The notes beneath the pieces are model-generated. The model had not been told where the DNA came from, ran no database searches, and was given only the letters and a program-made list of their open reading frames with translations. DNA of 64,000 nucleotides from NCBI GenBank assembly GCA_029569475.1, contig JAKQSZ010000002.1, forward strand, positions 1-64,000, in the 5' to 3' direction. This DNA comes from Candidatus Eiseniibacteriota bacterium. Lineage in GTDB: Bacteria > Eisenbacteria > RBG-16-71-46 > CAIMUX01. This document shows, piece by piece, positions 1 through 9,758 of this stretch (its first letter is position 1; each line of letters begins with the position of its first letter). A program made the position numbers and the translations under genes.

Positions 1-417
1 TCGCGGACCACACGCCGAACCGTCCGATCCCGGCCTCGAACCGCGTCAGACGGCTGAGAGTGCCGCGAGGAGGCCCGGAAAGCGTCCACATAGGCTGTCG
101 ACCGGTCATACGACGCCCGTTCGCGAATAGTCCGGGTTAGCCCGCGACCTCCGAGGACCCGTCCGAAAAACAAGTCCGTGAGTGCCGACCCTTGGCTTGT
201 GAGTGGCGCGCCCCTCGTGGTAACATCATAAGGGTCTATTTAACACCTGTGGCATGGTCTGGGGAGCCGCTCGCGCCGTGGCACGCTGCTGGGGCCGTGC
301 CTCACGCCATCCACGCCCTGGCGGGCTTGCCTCTTGACATGACGAGCCTAGATGAGCCAACGCCGTGCCGAGGGACGGCCTTCGCCCGGTCATCACGGAT
401 GTATCACGGAGGCACAA
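1..417. other. Leader region without a recognisable gene
   Basis: No open frame here has a plausible protein, ribosome-binding site or family resemblance. The stretch around 230-255 is more AT-rich than its surroundings and may hold the promoter of the SBBP-repeat gene that follows, but I cannot place a convincing -35/-10 pair. A TTGACA at 334-339 has no -10 partner at normal spacing. The end of a gene lying to the left of the window is not visible. Confidence 0.5.
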
Positions 418-2979
418 GTGGCGGTTCCGCCCAAGCCTGTTGTGACCCGCCTTGGTTCGAGTGTGTCATGCCTTCGCCGCCCGGTCAGCGCGGGGTTTCG
501 GGAACTCGCTCTGCTGTTCAGTCTTGGGTTGTCCTTTGTTCTCGCCGGCGGATCGACGGCCGGCGGGTTCGTCGAGAACCTGGGGCAGTTCTCGTCGGAA
601 GTCCGTTATCTGGCCCGCTGCCAAGGAGCGGATGTCTATCTGACCGATCAGGCTGTCGTCTTCGACCTGCGCCTGGCGGGGCACGCGCTCTGGATGCGCT
701 TTCAAGACGGCAACGTCGCGCCTCGTTTCGAGTCCCTCGACGAGCGGCCGGCTCGATTCAGCTACTTTTCGGGGAATGATCCCACGACGTGGCGTGGAGG
801 CGTGGCCTCCTACGGCGCGGTGACGATCCGCGATCTGTGGCCGGGATTCGATCTCCGGCTGCGCCTGGAGGGCGACCAGCTTGTCTATGAGGTCGACCCG
901 GCGGCGCCGGGGGTCTCCTCAGAGGCGCCGTCCGTCACCTGGCTCGGCGTCCACACGGTTCGGGCCGGTGGCGATGGAGTCCTGCGGCTGGCAGTTCCCG
1001 GCGCGATCCTGACCGATAGCCCGCACGGTGGAGTCGGCGCCGCGGAAGAACGCGCCGAGCTCGATCGGAAGGCCGCGACCGGTGGCGGTGGCGAGTGGCG
1101 CGGCCGATGTGAGGCGGCATGGTCGCGCGCGCCGCGGTCTGCCATGTTGGGGCAGGCGACACAACTGCCGGTCGGCGTCGAGAGGACGCTGGCCTGGACG
1201 ACCGAAGCGAAAGCTCGCGCGAACGGCCCCACGCTGGGTCCGCGACCCGATGAGCTGGGGGCGGAGGAAGGACAGGGTGGGCGGCGTGACCCGATCCCTT
1301 CACCGCTGGACTGGTCCACGTTCATCGGGGGATCGAACAACGACTATGCGCATGCCATGGAGCTGGCTTTGCAGGACTGCCCGGTGCTGGTCGGCTACAC
1401 GAAATCCGCCAACTTCCCCACCACCGCGGGCGCCTACGACCGAACCCACGCCGGCCACTATGACGCCTATGTCGCGAAGTTCTCGCCTGACGCCTCCACC
1501 CTCCTCTGGGCCACCTTCATCGGGGGCAGCGCCGAAGACCGGCCCTTCTCGACCGTGATCGACCACCTGCAGCGGGTTGTCTTGGTCGGGGGGACGTACT
1601 CCGCGGATTTCCCTACCACCGCGGGAGCCTACGATCGGGCGCTGGCGGGGGCGCGCGACGTCTTCGTCTGCCGTCTGAGCGGCGATGGGAGATCGTTGCT
1701 ATGGAGCACCTACCTCGGGGGAGGCGGAGAGGAATGCTCCTGGACGGTCACCCTCGACTCCTCCGATCGGCCGGTGCTGGTCGGCCGGACCAACTCCACC
1801 GATTTCCCGACCACGGACGGCGCCTTCGCCCGCACCTGCGCGGGCGGAACCGACGGGTTCGCGGCCAAGCTTTCGACAGACGGCTCGACCGTGGTCTGGT
1901 CGACCTATCTCGGCGGATCGGTTTTCGACACGGCCAACCTTGTGGTGATGGCCCCGGGGGACCGCCCGCTGATCTCGGGAACAACGACGTCCAGCAACTT
2001 CCCGGTCACAGAAGGAACGGTCGGCCCGGCCAATAGCGGCGCGGCCGATGCCTTTCTTGTGCGGCTTACCGAAGACGCTGCCGCCCTGGAACTGGGCACG
2101 TATCTTGGGGGATGGTACAACGAGGAGAACAACGGGCTGGCTCTCCTGCCCGACGGCCGCATTGTCCTGGCCGGGATGACCGCATCGCCGAACTTCCCGG
2201 TGACGCCGGGCGCCTACGACACCGAATACGCTGACCTGGGCGACGTCTTCGTCACCGAGTTGGATCCGCAGGCGCGCACGGTGCTGTGGAGCACCTACCT
2301 GGGGGGAGCCGACCTGGATGTGGCCATGCCGGTGACCGTGGACGCCCAAGGGTGCTTGCTGGTCACGGGTGAGACGTCGTCACCGGACTTTCCCACCACA
2401 GCCGATGCTTTCGACCGCACGTACGCCGGCGCCAGGGACATCTTCGTCTGCCGCCTCGATCCCACCGGATCGGGTCTGCTCTGGAGCACCTTTGCCGGGG
2501 GCAGCCAGTGGGAGTCCGGCTGGGACCTGGAGATCGACTCCGCCGGGGGCGTGCAGATCGCCGGGGCCACGCGGTCGACGGACTTCCCGACGACCCCCGG
2601 CGCCTACGACCGGACGTACGGCGGCGGAGAGGAAGACTCCTATCTGATGCGGTTCATCATTCCCGCTGCTTCGGCGGTTCCGCCCCCGCGGGCCGATCGC
2701 GAGATCGCGCCGGATCCGCGCGTTGTCGTCTGCCCGAACCCCTTCAACAGCAGCTTGAGTTTCGAGGCTCCAGGGGCCTCCTTCGCGCACGTCCGTCTGG
2801 TCGACGTGCTCGGGCGCACGGTGACCTCGGCCGAGGCCGGCTCGCTGATACGGCAAGGGGATTCCTGGCTGTGGCAGGTGGCCGACCGGGGCGGACATGC
2901 CCTGCGTCCGGGCGTGTACTGGCTTCTCCTGGACGGCCGGCAACGAATCCCGGGCCCGCGGGTCACATGCGTTCGCTGA
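418..2979 (+). CDS. Exported SBBP-repeat beta-propeller protein with C-terminal sorting-type domain
   Basis: About 853 residues. The chosen GTG start has GGAGG at 408-412, five bases upstream, and is followed within 30 residues by a hydrophobic export signal (LALLFSLGLSFVLAGG). An ATG at 352 in the same frame has no such site. The first ~200 mature residues (ENLGQF…, VYLTDQAVVFDL) match the DUF7948-type domain that usually precedes SBBP repeats. From about residue 300 there are seven or eight repeats of ~50-55 residues with the signature ST(Y/F)(L/I)GGS…, followed by (D/N)FPTT.GAYDRT; these build a beta-propeller. The last ~85 residues (PNPFNSSLSF…, GVYWLLLDG) form a FlgD-like/T9SS-style C-terminal domain. 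The cargo or ligand is unknown. The end overlaps the next gene by 13 bases, so the two are likely co-transcribed. Confidence 0.85.
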   Translation: MAVPPKPVVTRLGSSVSCLRRPVSAGFRELALLFSLGLSFVLAGGSTAGGFVENLGQFSSEVRYLARCQGADVYLTDQAVVFDLRLAGHALWMRFQDGNVAPRFESLDERPARFSYFSGNDPTTWRGGVASYGAVTIRDLWPGFDLRLRLEGDQLVYEVDPAAPGVSSEAPSVTWLGVHTVRAGGDGVLRLAVPGAILTDSPHGGVGAAEERAELDRKAATGGGGEWRGRCEAAWSRAPRSAMLGQATQLPVGVERTLAWTTEAKARANGPTLGPRPDELGAEEGQGGRRDPIPSPLDWSTFIGGSNNDYAHAMELALQDCPVLVGYTKSANFPTTAGAYDRTHAGHYDAYVAKFSPDASTLLWATFIGGSAEDRPFSTVIDHLQRVVLVGGTYSADFPTTAGAYDRALAGARDVFVCRLSGDGRSLLWSTYLGGGGEECSWTVTLDSSDRPVLVGRTNSTDFPTTDGAFARTCAGGTDGFAAKLSTDGSTVVWSTYLGGSVFDTANLVVMAPGDRPLISGTTTSSNFPVTEGTVGPANSGAADAFLVRLTEDAAALELGTYLGGWYNEENNGLALLPDGRIVLAGMTASPNFPVTPGAYDTEYADLGDVFVTELDPQARTVLWSTYLGGADLDVAMPVTVDAQGCLLVTGETSSPDFPTTADAFDRTYAGARDIFVCRLDPTGSGLLWSTFAGGSQWESGWDLEIDSAGGVQIAGATRSTDFPTTPGAYDRTYGGGEEDSYLMRFIIPAASAVPPPRADREIAPDPRVVVCPNPFNSSLSFEAPGASFAHVRLVDVLGRTVTSAEAGSLIRQGDSWLWQVADRGGHALRPGVYWLLLDGRQRIPGPRVTCVR

Positions 2980-4427
2980 GGACCAGCCTTCCGGGATGCA
3001 CCGACGGCGGGGCGTCCACCATCGGGGGCCTCTGGCCCGAGCCGGTTTCGCGGGCGGCCGACTGCCTCTACTCCGTCCGCCTGACCATCGGCGGATTCTG
3101 GTGTCTGCTCGCACTGACCGCTGCGGGAGCGGCTTACGGCTCCCCATCCGAGCCGCGCGAAGGATCGCGCCAGGACGGCCGGTTCGAGGACATCTATCCG
3201 TCGTTCGACAGCGTGGCCACGCCGTTCTTCCCGCTGGTTCCCTCGGGCATTGTCCAGCCCGTGCTGACGGCGCAGGACGTCACCGACATCCACGCGAATT
3301 TTGTGGCGGATCCGTTCGTGGTCTGCGACGGGAACCGTTGGTACATGTTCCTCGAGGTGCTCGCTACCGTGATCAGCGCGCGCGGCATGATCGGCGTTGC
3401 CGAAAGCCCGGACGGGTTCGTGTGGGACTACAACCGGATCGTCCTGGCGGAGTCCTTTCACCTCTCCTATCCCTTCGTCTTCCGGTGGGAAGGGGATTAC
3501 TACATGGTTCCCGAGAGCTGGCACGATCACTCGGTGCGGTTGTACAAGGCCGATCCGTTTCCCTACGTCTGGACGTACCAGACGAGCCTCCTGACCGGAC
3601 TCGGGTTCGCCGATCCGACGATCTTCCGTCACCAAGACCGTTGGTGGATGTTCGTGAGCGACCTCACCAGCGCCAACTGCTATCTGTACTGGAGCGATTC
3701 CCTGGACGGGGGCTGGATGGAGCACCCGGCCAGTCCCATCATCCACAATGACCGCCAGCGGGCTCGGCCGGCCGGCCCGGTGGTGCATCGCGAGGGCGTC
3801 TTGTACCGGCAGGCGATGGACTGCGGGCCCTGCTATGGCTACGGGGTGCGTGTCTTCGCCGTCGATGCGCTCACGCCGACCGTCTACCAGGAGCATGAGA
3901 TCCCGCAGAGCCCCATCTTACGCGGTGACGGGAGCGGCTGGAACGCGGACGCGATGCACACCTGCTCGCCCTGGTACAGCAACCGCGGATGGCTTGCCGC
4001 CGTGGATGGCGCCGAAGACGGAGTCTGGAGCATCGGAATCTATCGGCATCCCGATCCGCCGGGTCTGTCGGGATTGACCGATGGCTTCGGGCCCCGGGGC
4101 GTGCCCGACGGCGGCCGGCCGGGCCGGCCCACGCTGCTGGTGTCTCCCTGTCCCGCCCCTCGGCACGTGCTCCTTCGTTTCCGCCCGGGCGATGTCGCTG
4201 AGAGGGAGGGTCGGGCCGGTGGCACGGGCGACGTGGAGTTGTGCGTTTTCGACGCCACGGGCCGGCCGGTGCTTCGCCGCACTCTGGCAAGGAAGGCTGA
4301 CTGCGGCGGGGGTTGGCTATGGGATACCCGCGACGGAGGAGGTCGCGACGTCCCCTGCGGGGCGTACACCTGCATCCTGCGCCAGGGGGGCCTGACGGCA
4401 TCCGGACGCGTGATCGTCGTCCGTTAG
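2967..4427 (+). CDS. Exported GINT1 N-terminal-like five-bladed propeller protein
   Basis: About 486 residues, starting at an ATG that overlaps the end of the SBBP gene. A hydrophobic stretch near residues 34-50 (GGFWCLLALTAAGAAYG) looks like an export signal, with an unusually long n-region. The body matches the N-terminal domain of plant glucosamine inositolphosphorylceramide transferase 1: NFVADPF, HLSYPFVF, MVPES, a paired-Arg/Pro-Ala-Gly segment, and CGPCYGYGVRVF. This domain has the five-bladed propeller fold seen in GH43/GH32-like enzymes. The C-terminal GT64 transferase of GINT1 is absent. It is replaced by a ~90-residue FlgD-like sorting domain (VELCVFDATGRPV, then GAYTCIL). A carbohydrate-related role at the cell surface is inferred; no catalytic residues could be assigned. 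Confidence 0.75.
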   Translation: MRSLRTSLPGCTDGGASTIGGLWPEPVSRAADCLYSVRLTIGGFWCLLALTAAGAAYGSPSEPREGSRQDGRFEDIYPSFDSVATPFFPLVPSGIVQPVLTAQDVTDIHANFVADPFVVCDGNRWYMFLEVLATVISARGMIGVAESPDGFVWDYNRIVLAESFHLSYPFVFRWEGDYYMVPESWHDHSVRLYKADPFPYVWTYQTSLLTGLGFADPTIFRHQDRWWMFVSDLTSANCYLYWSDSLDGGWMEHPASPIIHNDRQRARPAGPVVHREGVLYRQAMDCGPCYGYGVRVFAVDALTPTVYQEHEIPQSPILRGDGSGWNADAMHTCSPWYSNRGWLAAVDGAEDGVWSIGIYRHPDPPGLSGLTDGFGPRGVPDGGRPGRPTLLVSPCPAPRHVLLRFRPGDVAEREGRAGGTGDVELCVFDATGRPVLRRTLARKADCGGGWLWDTRDGGGRDVPCGAYTCILRQGGLTASGRVIVVR

Positions 4428-4473
4428 GGTTGAGTTGGTAGTGTAGAACCGTTGGACGCATCGCGGTGGTCGT

Positions 4474-4737
4474 TCAACGCTCGCCCTCGTCGGGAACGTA
4501 AAACTCCGCGTCGAGGTCGTCGAGCTTCTCCGCCAGGAACGCCCGCGCGTCCTGGATCGCCTGGTTGTAGATGGGCGGCCCGAGAAGCCGAAGGAAGAAT
4601 TCCAGGATCTGCTCCGCGCGGAAGGGAGTCAGGTCCTCATCGAACGTTTCCTTGTAGAATCGGGTGAGCAACTCCAACGTCCGGCGCCTGCGGTCATCGG
4701 TCAGATGGATGGGGCGCGAACCCCGGGTTCTGGACAC
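4474..4737 (-). CDS. DUF2164 family small protein
   Basis: 87 residues. I place the start at a GTG (4737) with AAGGAGG four bases upstream; the open frame runs much further upstream but without family resemblance. The body has the DUF2164 pattern: an N-terminal helix (RRRTLELLTRFYKE), an acidic turn, then QILEFFLRLLGPPIYNQAIQDA and a helix ending …DLDAEFYVPDE. Family members are ~80-residue cytosolic proteins of unknown function. The gene converges on the propeller gene to its left, 46 bases away, and is divergent from phosphoglucomutase. Confidence 0.85.
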   Translation of the reverse strand: MSRTRGSRPIHLTDDRRRRTLELLTRFYKETFDEDLTPFRAEQILEFFLRLLGPPIYNQAIQDARAFLAEKLDDLDAEFYVPDEGER

Positions 4738-5067
4738 GTGGCCTCCTTGGCATGAGTTCCCTGGCCCCGGCTCTCGGCCCCGGCTCTCGGCCCCGACTCC
4801 CCGGCCCTGGCTCCCCGGCGACATCCAGGAGCGGCGGGGAACGAGTTCGCCGGCTCGCCGCGCGGATACCTGCCTCGAGTATGCCTGCGTGGGGCGGCCG
4901 GTGCAGGTCCTGGTGGCCACAGCCTTCCATGCACTCTCGCAGCGGGCTTCATGAATCGTCCAGGCAAGGGCTATCATGCCTCTCGGGTCGGACGGCTTCT
5001 GCCTCGCCTCGAGGTCAGGGCCGCTGGGCATGGCCGGGAAGGTCCACCAGGCTGTGAGGGAGGTCGG
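4738..5067. other. Divergent intergenic region between DUF2164 gene and pgm
   Basis: No gene seen. It holds a run of 13-bp tandem repeats (listed separately) near the DUF2164 end. A weak promoter candidate for pgm is TTCATG (4948-4953), an 18-base gap, then TATCAT (4972-4977). A clear ribosome-binding site (GGGAGG) lies just before the pgm ATG. Confidence 0.4.
4763..4815. repeat. Four degenerate 13-bp tandem repeats
   Basis: Units at 4763-4775, 4776-4788, 4789-4801 and 4803-4815. The first two are identical (GGCCCCGGCTCTC) and the last two carry 2-3 changes. The array sits between divergently transcribed genes and so could lie in their promoter region or just be a slippage-prone array. Confidence 0.8.
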
Positions 5068-6729
5068 ATGAGGACTCACGAAGGCGCCGGCAAGCCGGCT
5101 CCGCCGGAGCTGCTGGTCAATGTGCCGAGGCTGGTCTCGATGTATTACACGCGTCGTCCCGATCCGGGGGACCCGTCGCAGCAGGTGGCCTTCGGCACCA
5201 GCGGGCACCGCGGCACGTCGTTAGCCGCTTCCTTCAACGAGACCCACATCCTGGCGGTCTGTCAGGCGATCTGCGAGACGCGTGCCGAGGAGGGGATCGC
5301 CGGGCCGCTCTTCCTCGGCATGGACACCCATGCCCTGTCGGAACCTGCCTTCATCACGGCGGTGGAGGTCTTCGCGGCCAACGGTGTCGAGCTGCGCCTG
5401 CAAACGGGGCGCGGCTACACGCCCACACCGGTGATCTCGCATGCCATCCTCTCGCACAACCGGGGACAGGAGGCCGCGTCCGGCGGCAGGGCCGATGGGG
5501 TGGTGATCACTCCCTCGCACAACCCGCCCACCGACGGAGGGATCAAGTACAACCCGCCCAATGGAGGGCCGGCCGATACGGGATTGACCCGCCGTATCGA
5601 GTCGCGGGCCAATGAGCTGATCCGCCAGGATCTCGCCGCTGTCCGGCGCATCCCCTTCGAGTCGGCTCTGCGAGCCGGCGCCACGCGCGAGATCGACTTC
5701 GTGATTCCCTACGTGCGCGACCTGGCCAACGCGGTCAACCTGGCGATCGTCAAGGAGGCCGGACTGCGCATCGGGGTCGATCCGCTGGGCGGCTCGGGGA
5801 TCGGCTTCTGGGAGCCGATCGCCGAGATCTACGGTTTGAACCTGGAGATCGTCAACCGCCGGGTCGATCCGTCCTTCTCCTTCATGACGCTGGACTGGGA
5901 CGGCAAGATCCGCATGGATTGCTCCTCGCCCTACGCCATGGCGGGATTGATCGGCCTGCGGGATCGCTTCGACATCGCCTTCGGCAACGACCCCGACTAC
6001 GACCGCCACGGCATCGTCACGCGCGAGGGAGGGCTGATGAACCCCAACCATTTCCTCGCCGTGGCCATCGACTACCTCTTCCGCCATCGCCCCCGCTGGA
6101 GTCCGGAAGCCGCGGTCGGCAAGACGCTGGTCTCCTCGTCCATGATCGACCGGGTCGCCTCCGGCCTCGGCCGGAAGCTGGCTGAGGTTCCGGTCGGCTT
6201 CAAGTGGTTCGTGGACGGCTTGCTCGACGGCACCATGGCCTTCGGAGGCGAGGAGAGCGCCGGCGCCTCCTTCGTCCGGCAGGACGGCACGGTCTGGACG
6301 ACCGACAAGGACGGCATCCTCCTGGATCTGCTGGCGGCCGAGATCACCGCCACGACCGGGGAGAACCCGCACACGCGCTATCAACAGCTCGAGGCCACCT
6401 ACGGCTCTCCGGTCTATGCCCGGATCGACGCCCCCGCCGATCCGGCGCAGAAGAAGGCCCTGGCCAGCCTCTCGCCCGAACGGGTCTCCGCGGAGATGCT
6501 CGCCGGCATGAAGATCACGGCCCGTCTGACGCGCGCCCCCTGGAACGACGCCCCGATCGGCGGCCTCAAGGTAGTGGCCGAGGACGGGTGGTTCGCGGCG
6601 CGACCTTCGGGGACCGAGGACGTGTACAAGATCTACGCGGAGAGCTTCCGCGGGGTGGAGCATCTGGGGCGCATCCAGGAGGAGGCCCGGGAGATCGTGG
6701 GGGCGGTCTTGAAGAAGGCCAAGGCTTGA
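5068..6729 (+). CDS. pgm: Phosphoglucomutase (alpha-D-glucose-phosphate specific)
   Basis: 553 residues, close to E. coli Pgm (546). It interconverts glucose-1-phosphate and glucose-6-phosphate, linking glycogen and sugar-nucleotide synthesis with glycolysis; cytosolic. The catalytic phosphoserine loop is [11 protein letters not shown] (about residue 150). The Mg-binding DxDxD loop is NDPDYDRHG, the sugar-binding loop [10 protein letters not shown], and the C-terminal phosphate-binding loop [12 protein letters not shown]. The N-terminal FGTSGHRG is typical of this subfamily. The start is the ATG preceded by GGGAGG; the open frame extends 39 codons further upstream but without homology. It is a single gene flanked by unrelated genes. 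Confidence 0.96.
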   Translation: MRTHEGAGKPAPPELLVNVPRLVSMYYTRRPDPGDPSQQVAFGTSGHRGTSLAASFNETHILAVCQAICETRAEEGIAGPLFLGMDTHALSEPAFITAVEVFAANGVELRLQTGRGYTPTPVISHAILSHNRGQEAASGGRADGVVITPSHNPPTDGGIKYNPPNGGPADTGLTRRIESRANELIRQDLAAVRRIPFESALRAGATREIDFVIPYVRDLANAVNLAIVKEAGLRIGVDPLGGSGIGFWEPIAEIYGLNLEIVNRRVDPSFSFMTLDWDGKIRMDCSSPYAMAGLIGLRDRFDIAFGNDPDYDRHGIVTREGGLMNPNHFLAVAIDYLFRHRPRWSPEAAVGKTLVSSSMIDRVASGLGRKLAEVPVGFKWFVDGLLDGTMAFGGEESAGASFVRQDGTVWTTDKDGILLDLLAAEITATTGENPHTRYQQLEATYGSPVYARIDAPADPAQKKALASLSPERVSAEMLAGMKITARLTRAPWNDAPIGGLKVVAEDGWFAARPSGTEDVYKIYAESFRGVEHLGRIQEEAREIVGAVLKKAKA

Positions 6730-6986
6730 GGGTTGCGGCCGTGAACCGCCGCGACGTGGCGGCAACGCACCGCTCCATCCGTTCCGCCGGTCGCGGTCGG
6801 CCGGCAAGGGTGCTCGACCCAGCCAGCAGTCCCACCGCGCGCCGCCGCGAAGCCGGTGCTCTGGATGGCCGCAAGTTATTCTCTACCAGCAGGTTGATCA
6901 GCTCGATCCGGCTGGTATGGGAACCTTTGTCTCGGCAACAGAGCGGCGAAGGCGAGGCTGGCCAGATTGTCCGCGCCCCGACGAGG

Positions 6987-9338
6987 CTAGTGTGTCAGCA
7001 CAAATCCCGCCACCGCCATCGGCGTAGCCGCTACCCGCGTCTCCCGCAGCTTCTGCCGGACCATCTCCGCCCACCCGGCCGGCGGCTCGAAGCGGGAGGG
7101 GTGCAGATCCGACGCGCGTCCCTTTTCCCCCGCCAGGAACGGGATCCACTCCGGCCGCGGCGTCCCTGACGCGTCCCACGTCTGGAGGATGAGCTCGGGC
7201 GATCGCCAGCTCACCACGCCGAAGCCCATCCCCGTGGTTGCGGCGCCTTCAATCCGCAGCAACGCGACTTGTCCCCGGCGTCCGTCGACCAACTCCTGGA
7301 GGATCGCCTCCACCAGGGGGTGTCCCGACGCGAAGAAGTCGAGCGACTCGCGCCGCACCGCGGTCTCGCGGTCGAAGGTGCCGAGCCAACGCTGCCCTGC
7401 GGAGATGCCGGGGAGGCCGTCGACTGTGGCGAGCGGCCCGTACTCGAAGTACCAGGTCCTCTGCTCGGCCCGGTCGGCCACCTCGAATCCCATCAGCCGG
7501 CACGCCTCGACGATCACATGCTCGTTCTGGATCTCGAGGTCGGGCGGGATCCGATCGAGGATGGCCTGCGCCATCTCGGGGCGATAGGCGTTCTGATGCA
7601 GGTGGCGGTAGATCCCGCGCTCCGCCGCGGCGCGCACCTCGTCCGTCTCGCGGACGATGGCTTCGACGTCCAGCGTGGGGGTCTCCTGCCTTGCCGCCGC
7701 GCGGATCGCCCCTTCGACGTGGGCCAGCGAGTGATCGAGCCCGCCCAGCGGCATGCGGAAGACCCCCAGCCGCTCGTACACCTCGACGATGCACCGCGCG
7801 AATCCGGCCGGCGGGACGAAGTAGACGACCTCGACGGGCCGGGCGCGGATGATCCGGTCGAGGCGGCCGATCCGCTGCTCGACCAGCAATGGGCTCCAGG
7901 GGAGGTCGAAGAGGATGAGGCGCCGACAGAACTCGAAGTTGCGCCCCTCGCCTCCGCACTCGGTGCTGATCAGGATCGAAGGGCCTTCCGGCGAGCCGAA
8001 GCGCGCGACTTCCAGATCCCGCTGCGCCAGCGAGAGGTCCTCGTGGAAGACCGCGACCCGCTCGCGAAGGACGAACTCCATCTCGCCTTTGATCTGCTCA
8101 AGCGAAGATCGGCCGGCGACGAAGATGAGCGTCTTCTGGCGGCGGCGCTTCCAGGCCGGCGCCTCCGACGCCAACCAGGCGAGGCGGGGATCGCCCCGGG
8201 CGGGCACGCCGGCGGCCTTTTCGAGAGCTTCCTCTCGTTCGCGCAGGCGCACGGGCGTATTCGACGGGCGGGCCAGGGCCGCGGCCTCGCGAGTGGTCAG
8301 CTCAGGCCACGCGCCGATCTCGACTCGGCGCGGCACCCGTGGGGGAAGGCCGCCGATGTCCGCGCGGGTCGTGGCGCTGGTGCACGCGACCAGGGGCCGC
8401 CCGGCCTGCAGCGCATCGCGGAACTCCTCCCAGCCCCCGTAGGCTTCGGGACGCAGCAGCTCGAGCAGGCGATAGAAACCATGGGTGTCCGCTTCCAGGG
8501 GCGTGGCGCTCAGCAGCAGCACATGACGCGAGGCAGCCACGAGGGGCGCCAGCGCCCGGTACGCGGCGCTGCCCGGGTGGCCGGGGCGGCGCTCCAGCCG
8601 GTGCGCCTCGTCGACAATCAGCAGGTCGGGCGGGTCCTCCAACGCCGCGCGGGCCGCAGCAGGATCCTGGACCAGGTCCTCCATGGAGATCACGCCCCGC
8701 TGGTGCACGGCGAAGGGGTTGAACTCGGGGCCGAGGTCCTTGTGGACGTCGCCCCGGCGCGCGGCGTCGAGCAGCACGAAGACCTGGTGGAACTTCCTGT
8801 ACAACTCTCCCAGCCACTGCACCACCAAGGTGCCCGGGGCCGCGATGAGCACCGACTCGACGCGGCCGGTGCGCAGGAGGCGAGACAGGATGAGGCAGGC
8901 CTCGATGGTCTTGCCCAGGCCGACCTCGTCGGCCAGCAACCATCTGACCGGATCGGAGCGCGAGGCCAGCTCCGCCACGTGGAGTTGGTGGGGGAAGAGG
9001 CGGATCCTCCCTCCCAGGTAGGAGCCAAGGCCGCCCGCCTCGCGCATCGAGCGCAAGCGAAGGGCGTCGCAACGGTTCAGCAGGGCGGCTCCCGACTCGA
9101 CCTCGTAGCGGAGGAGTCGCTCCGCCAGATCATCGCTCCAGCTCTCGGCCCACTCCTGCGGGTTCGAACCCTCCGGCGCCACGAGCGGCACGAAGGACTC
9201 GCCGCTCGCGGCAAAGACCATCGTCCGCCCGAGCCGGGGAAAGTGGACCTCCATCCGCGAGCCATCGACGCTGACGACTTCCCCGGGACCGAAGTCCCGG
9301 TTGAAGGAATGCAGGACCTTGTCTCCTTTGACGAACAT
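6987..9338 (-). CDS. RapA-like SNF2/helicase ATPase
   Basis: 783 residues. It begins with a small SH3/Tudor-like domain (VKGDKVLHSFNRDFGPGEV) as in RapA. The SNF2 ATPase core follows: motif I DEVGLGKT (about residue 138), motif II DEAH (about residue 242), motif III LLSATP. The second RecA lobe contains VLISTECGGEGRNFEFCRRLILFDLPWSP and QRIGRLDRI. E. coli RapA (968 residues) recycles RNA polymerase after transcription; this protein is shorter, mainly because the C-terminal region is reduced. The role as an RNA-polymerase-associated remodeller is inferred from family. No strong ribosome-binding site precedes the ATG. Confidence 0.85.
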   Translation of the reverse strand: MFVKGDKVLHSFNRDFGPGEVVSVDGSRMEVHFPRLGRTMVFAASGESFVPLVAPEGSNPQEWAESWSDDLAERLLRYEVESGAALLNRCDALRLRSMREAGGLGSYLGGRIRLFPHQLHVAELASRSDPVRWLLADEVGLGKTIEACLILSRLLRTGRVESVLIAAPGTLVVQWLGELYRKFHQVFVLLDAARRGDVHKDLGPEFNPFAVHQRGVISMEDLVQDPAAARAALEDPPDLLIVDEAHRLERRPGHPGSAAYRALAPLVAASRHVLLLSATPLEADTHGFYRLLELLRPEAYGGWEEFRDALQAGRPLVACTSATTRADIGGLPPRVPRRVEIGAWPELTTREAAALARPSNTPVRLREREEALEKAAGVPARGDPRLAWLASEAPAWKRRRQKTLIFVAGRSSLEQIKGEMEFVLRERVAVFHEDLSLAQRDLEVARFGSPEGPSILISTECGGEGRNFEFCRRLILFDLPWSPLLVEQRIGRLDRIIRARPVEVVYFVPPAGFARCIVEVYERLGVFRMPLGGLDHSLAHVEGAIRAAARQETPTLDVEAIVRETDEVRAAAERGIYRHLHQNAYRPEMAQAILDRIPPDLEIQNEHVIVEACRLMGFEVADRAEQRTWYFEYGPLATVDGLPGISAGQRWLGTFDRETAVRRESLDFFASGHPLVEAILQELVDGRRGQVALLRIEGAATTGMGFGVVSWRSPELILQTWDASGTPRPEWIPFLAGEKGRASDLHPSRFEPPAGWAEMVRQKLRETRVAATPMAVAGFVLTH

Positions 9339-9758
9339 GAGATGACAGTAGACCAGGAATCTCCCGTGCGCCCGAGAAACCAGCGCCGGCCAGAGGTCCT
9401 ACCGAGTGCCGCGTTCTTGCGCGCTCCGACGTCGAGGATAGAGCGGCGTCTCGAACATCACGCGACAGCCGGGCGATGAGCCCTCGCGCATGCTCAGGAT
9501 CGGAACCATCGCCTCCCCTTGGAATGGTTCGCGGGAGGCCATTGAGATAAACCAGTGTGACGACCGCGCTGGGCACCTTGCGAACCAACAGTTTTGGATT
9601 GCGCCGGGAGCAATGCGCGCGCACCATCCTCTAGTTCCTGCCACCGTGAAAACTGCCGGGGAATCCAAAGGCGCGAGCGTTCTGCGTTCCCGCGTCGTGC
9701 GGGCCGCGCGAACGCCGCCCGGGACGCCAAGCGCGCGTCCGTTGAAGGAGGAACCGCT
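9339..9758. other. Divergent intergenic region, no gene recognised
   Basis: This 420-base stretch lies between the RapA-like gene and the WDG-repeat gene, so it should hold two promoters, but I see no clear -35/-10 pair. Open frames in both strands look like chance frames. The only clear signal is the GGAGG ribosome-binding site at 9747-9751 for the rightward gene. Confidence 0.5.

Noticed and set aside
334..339. TTGACA as -35 box of the SBBP gene
   Set aside because: No acceptable -10 at 15-19 bases.
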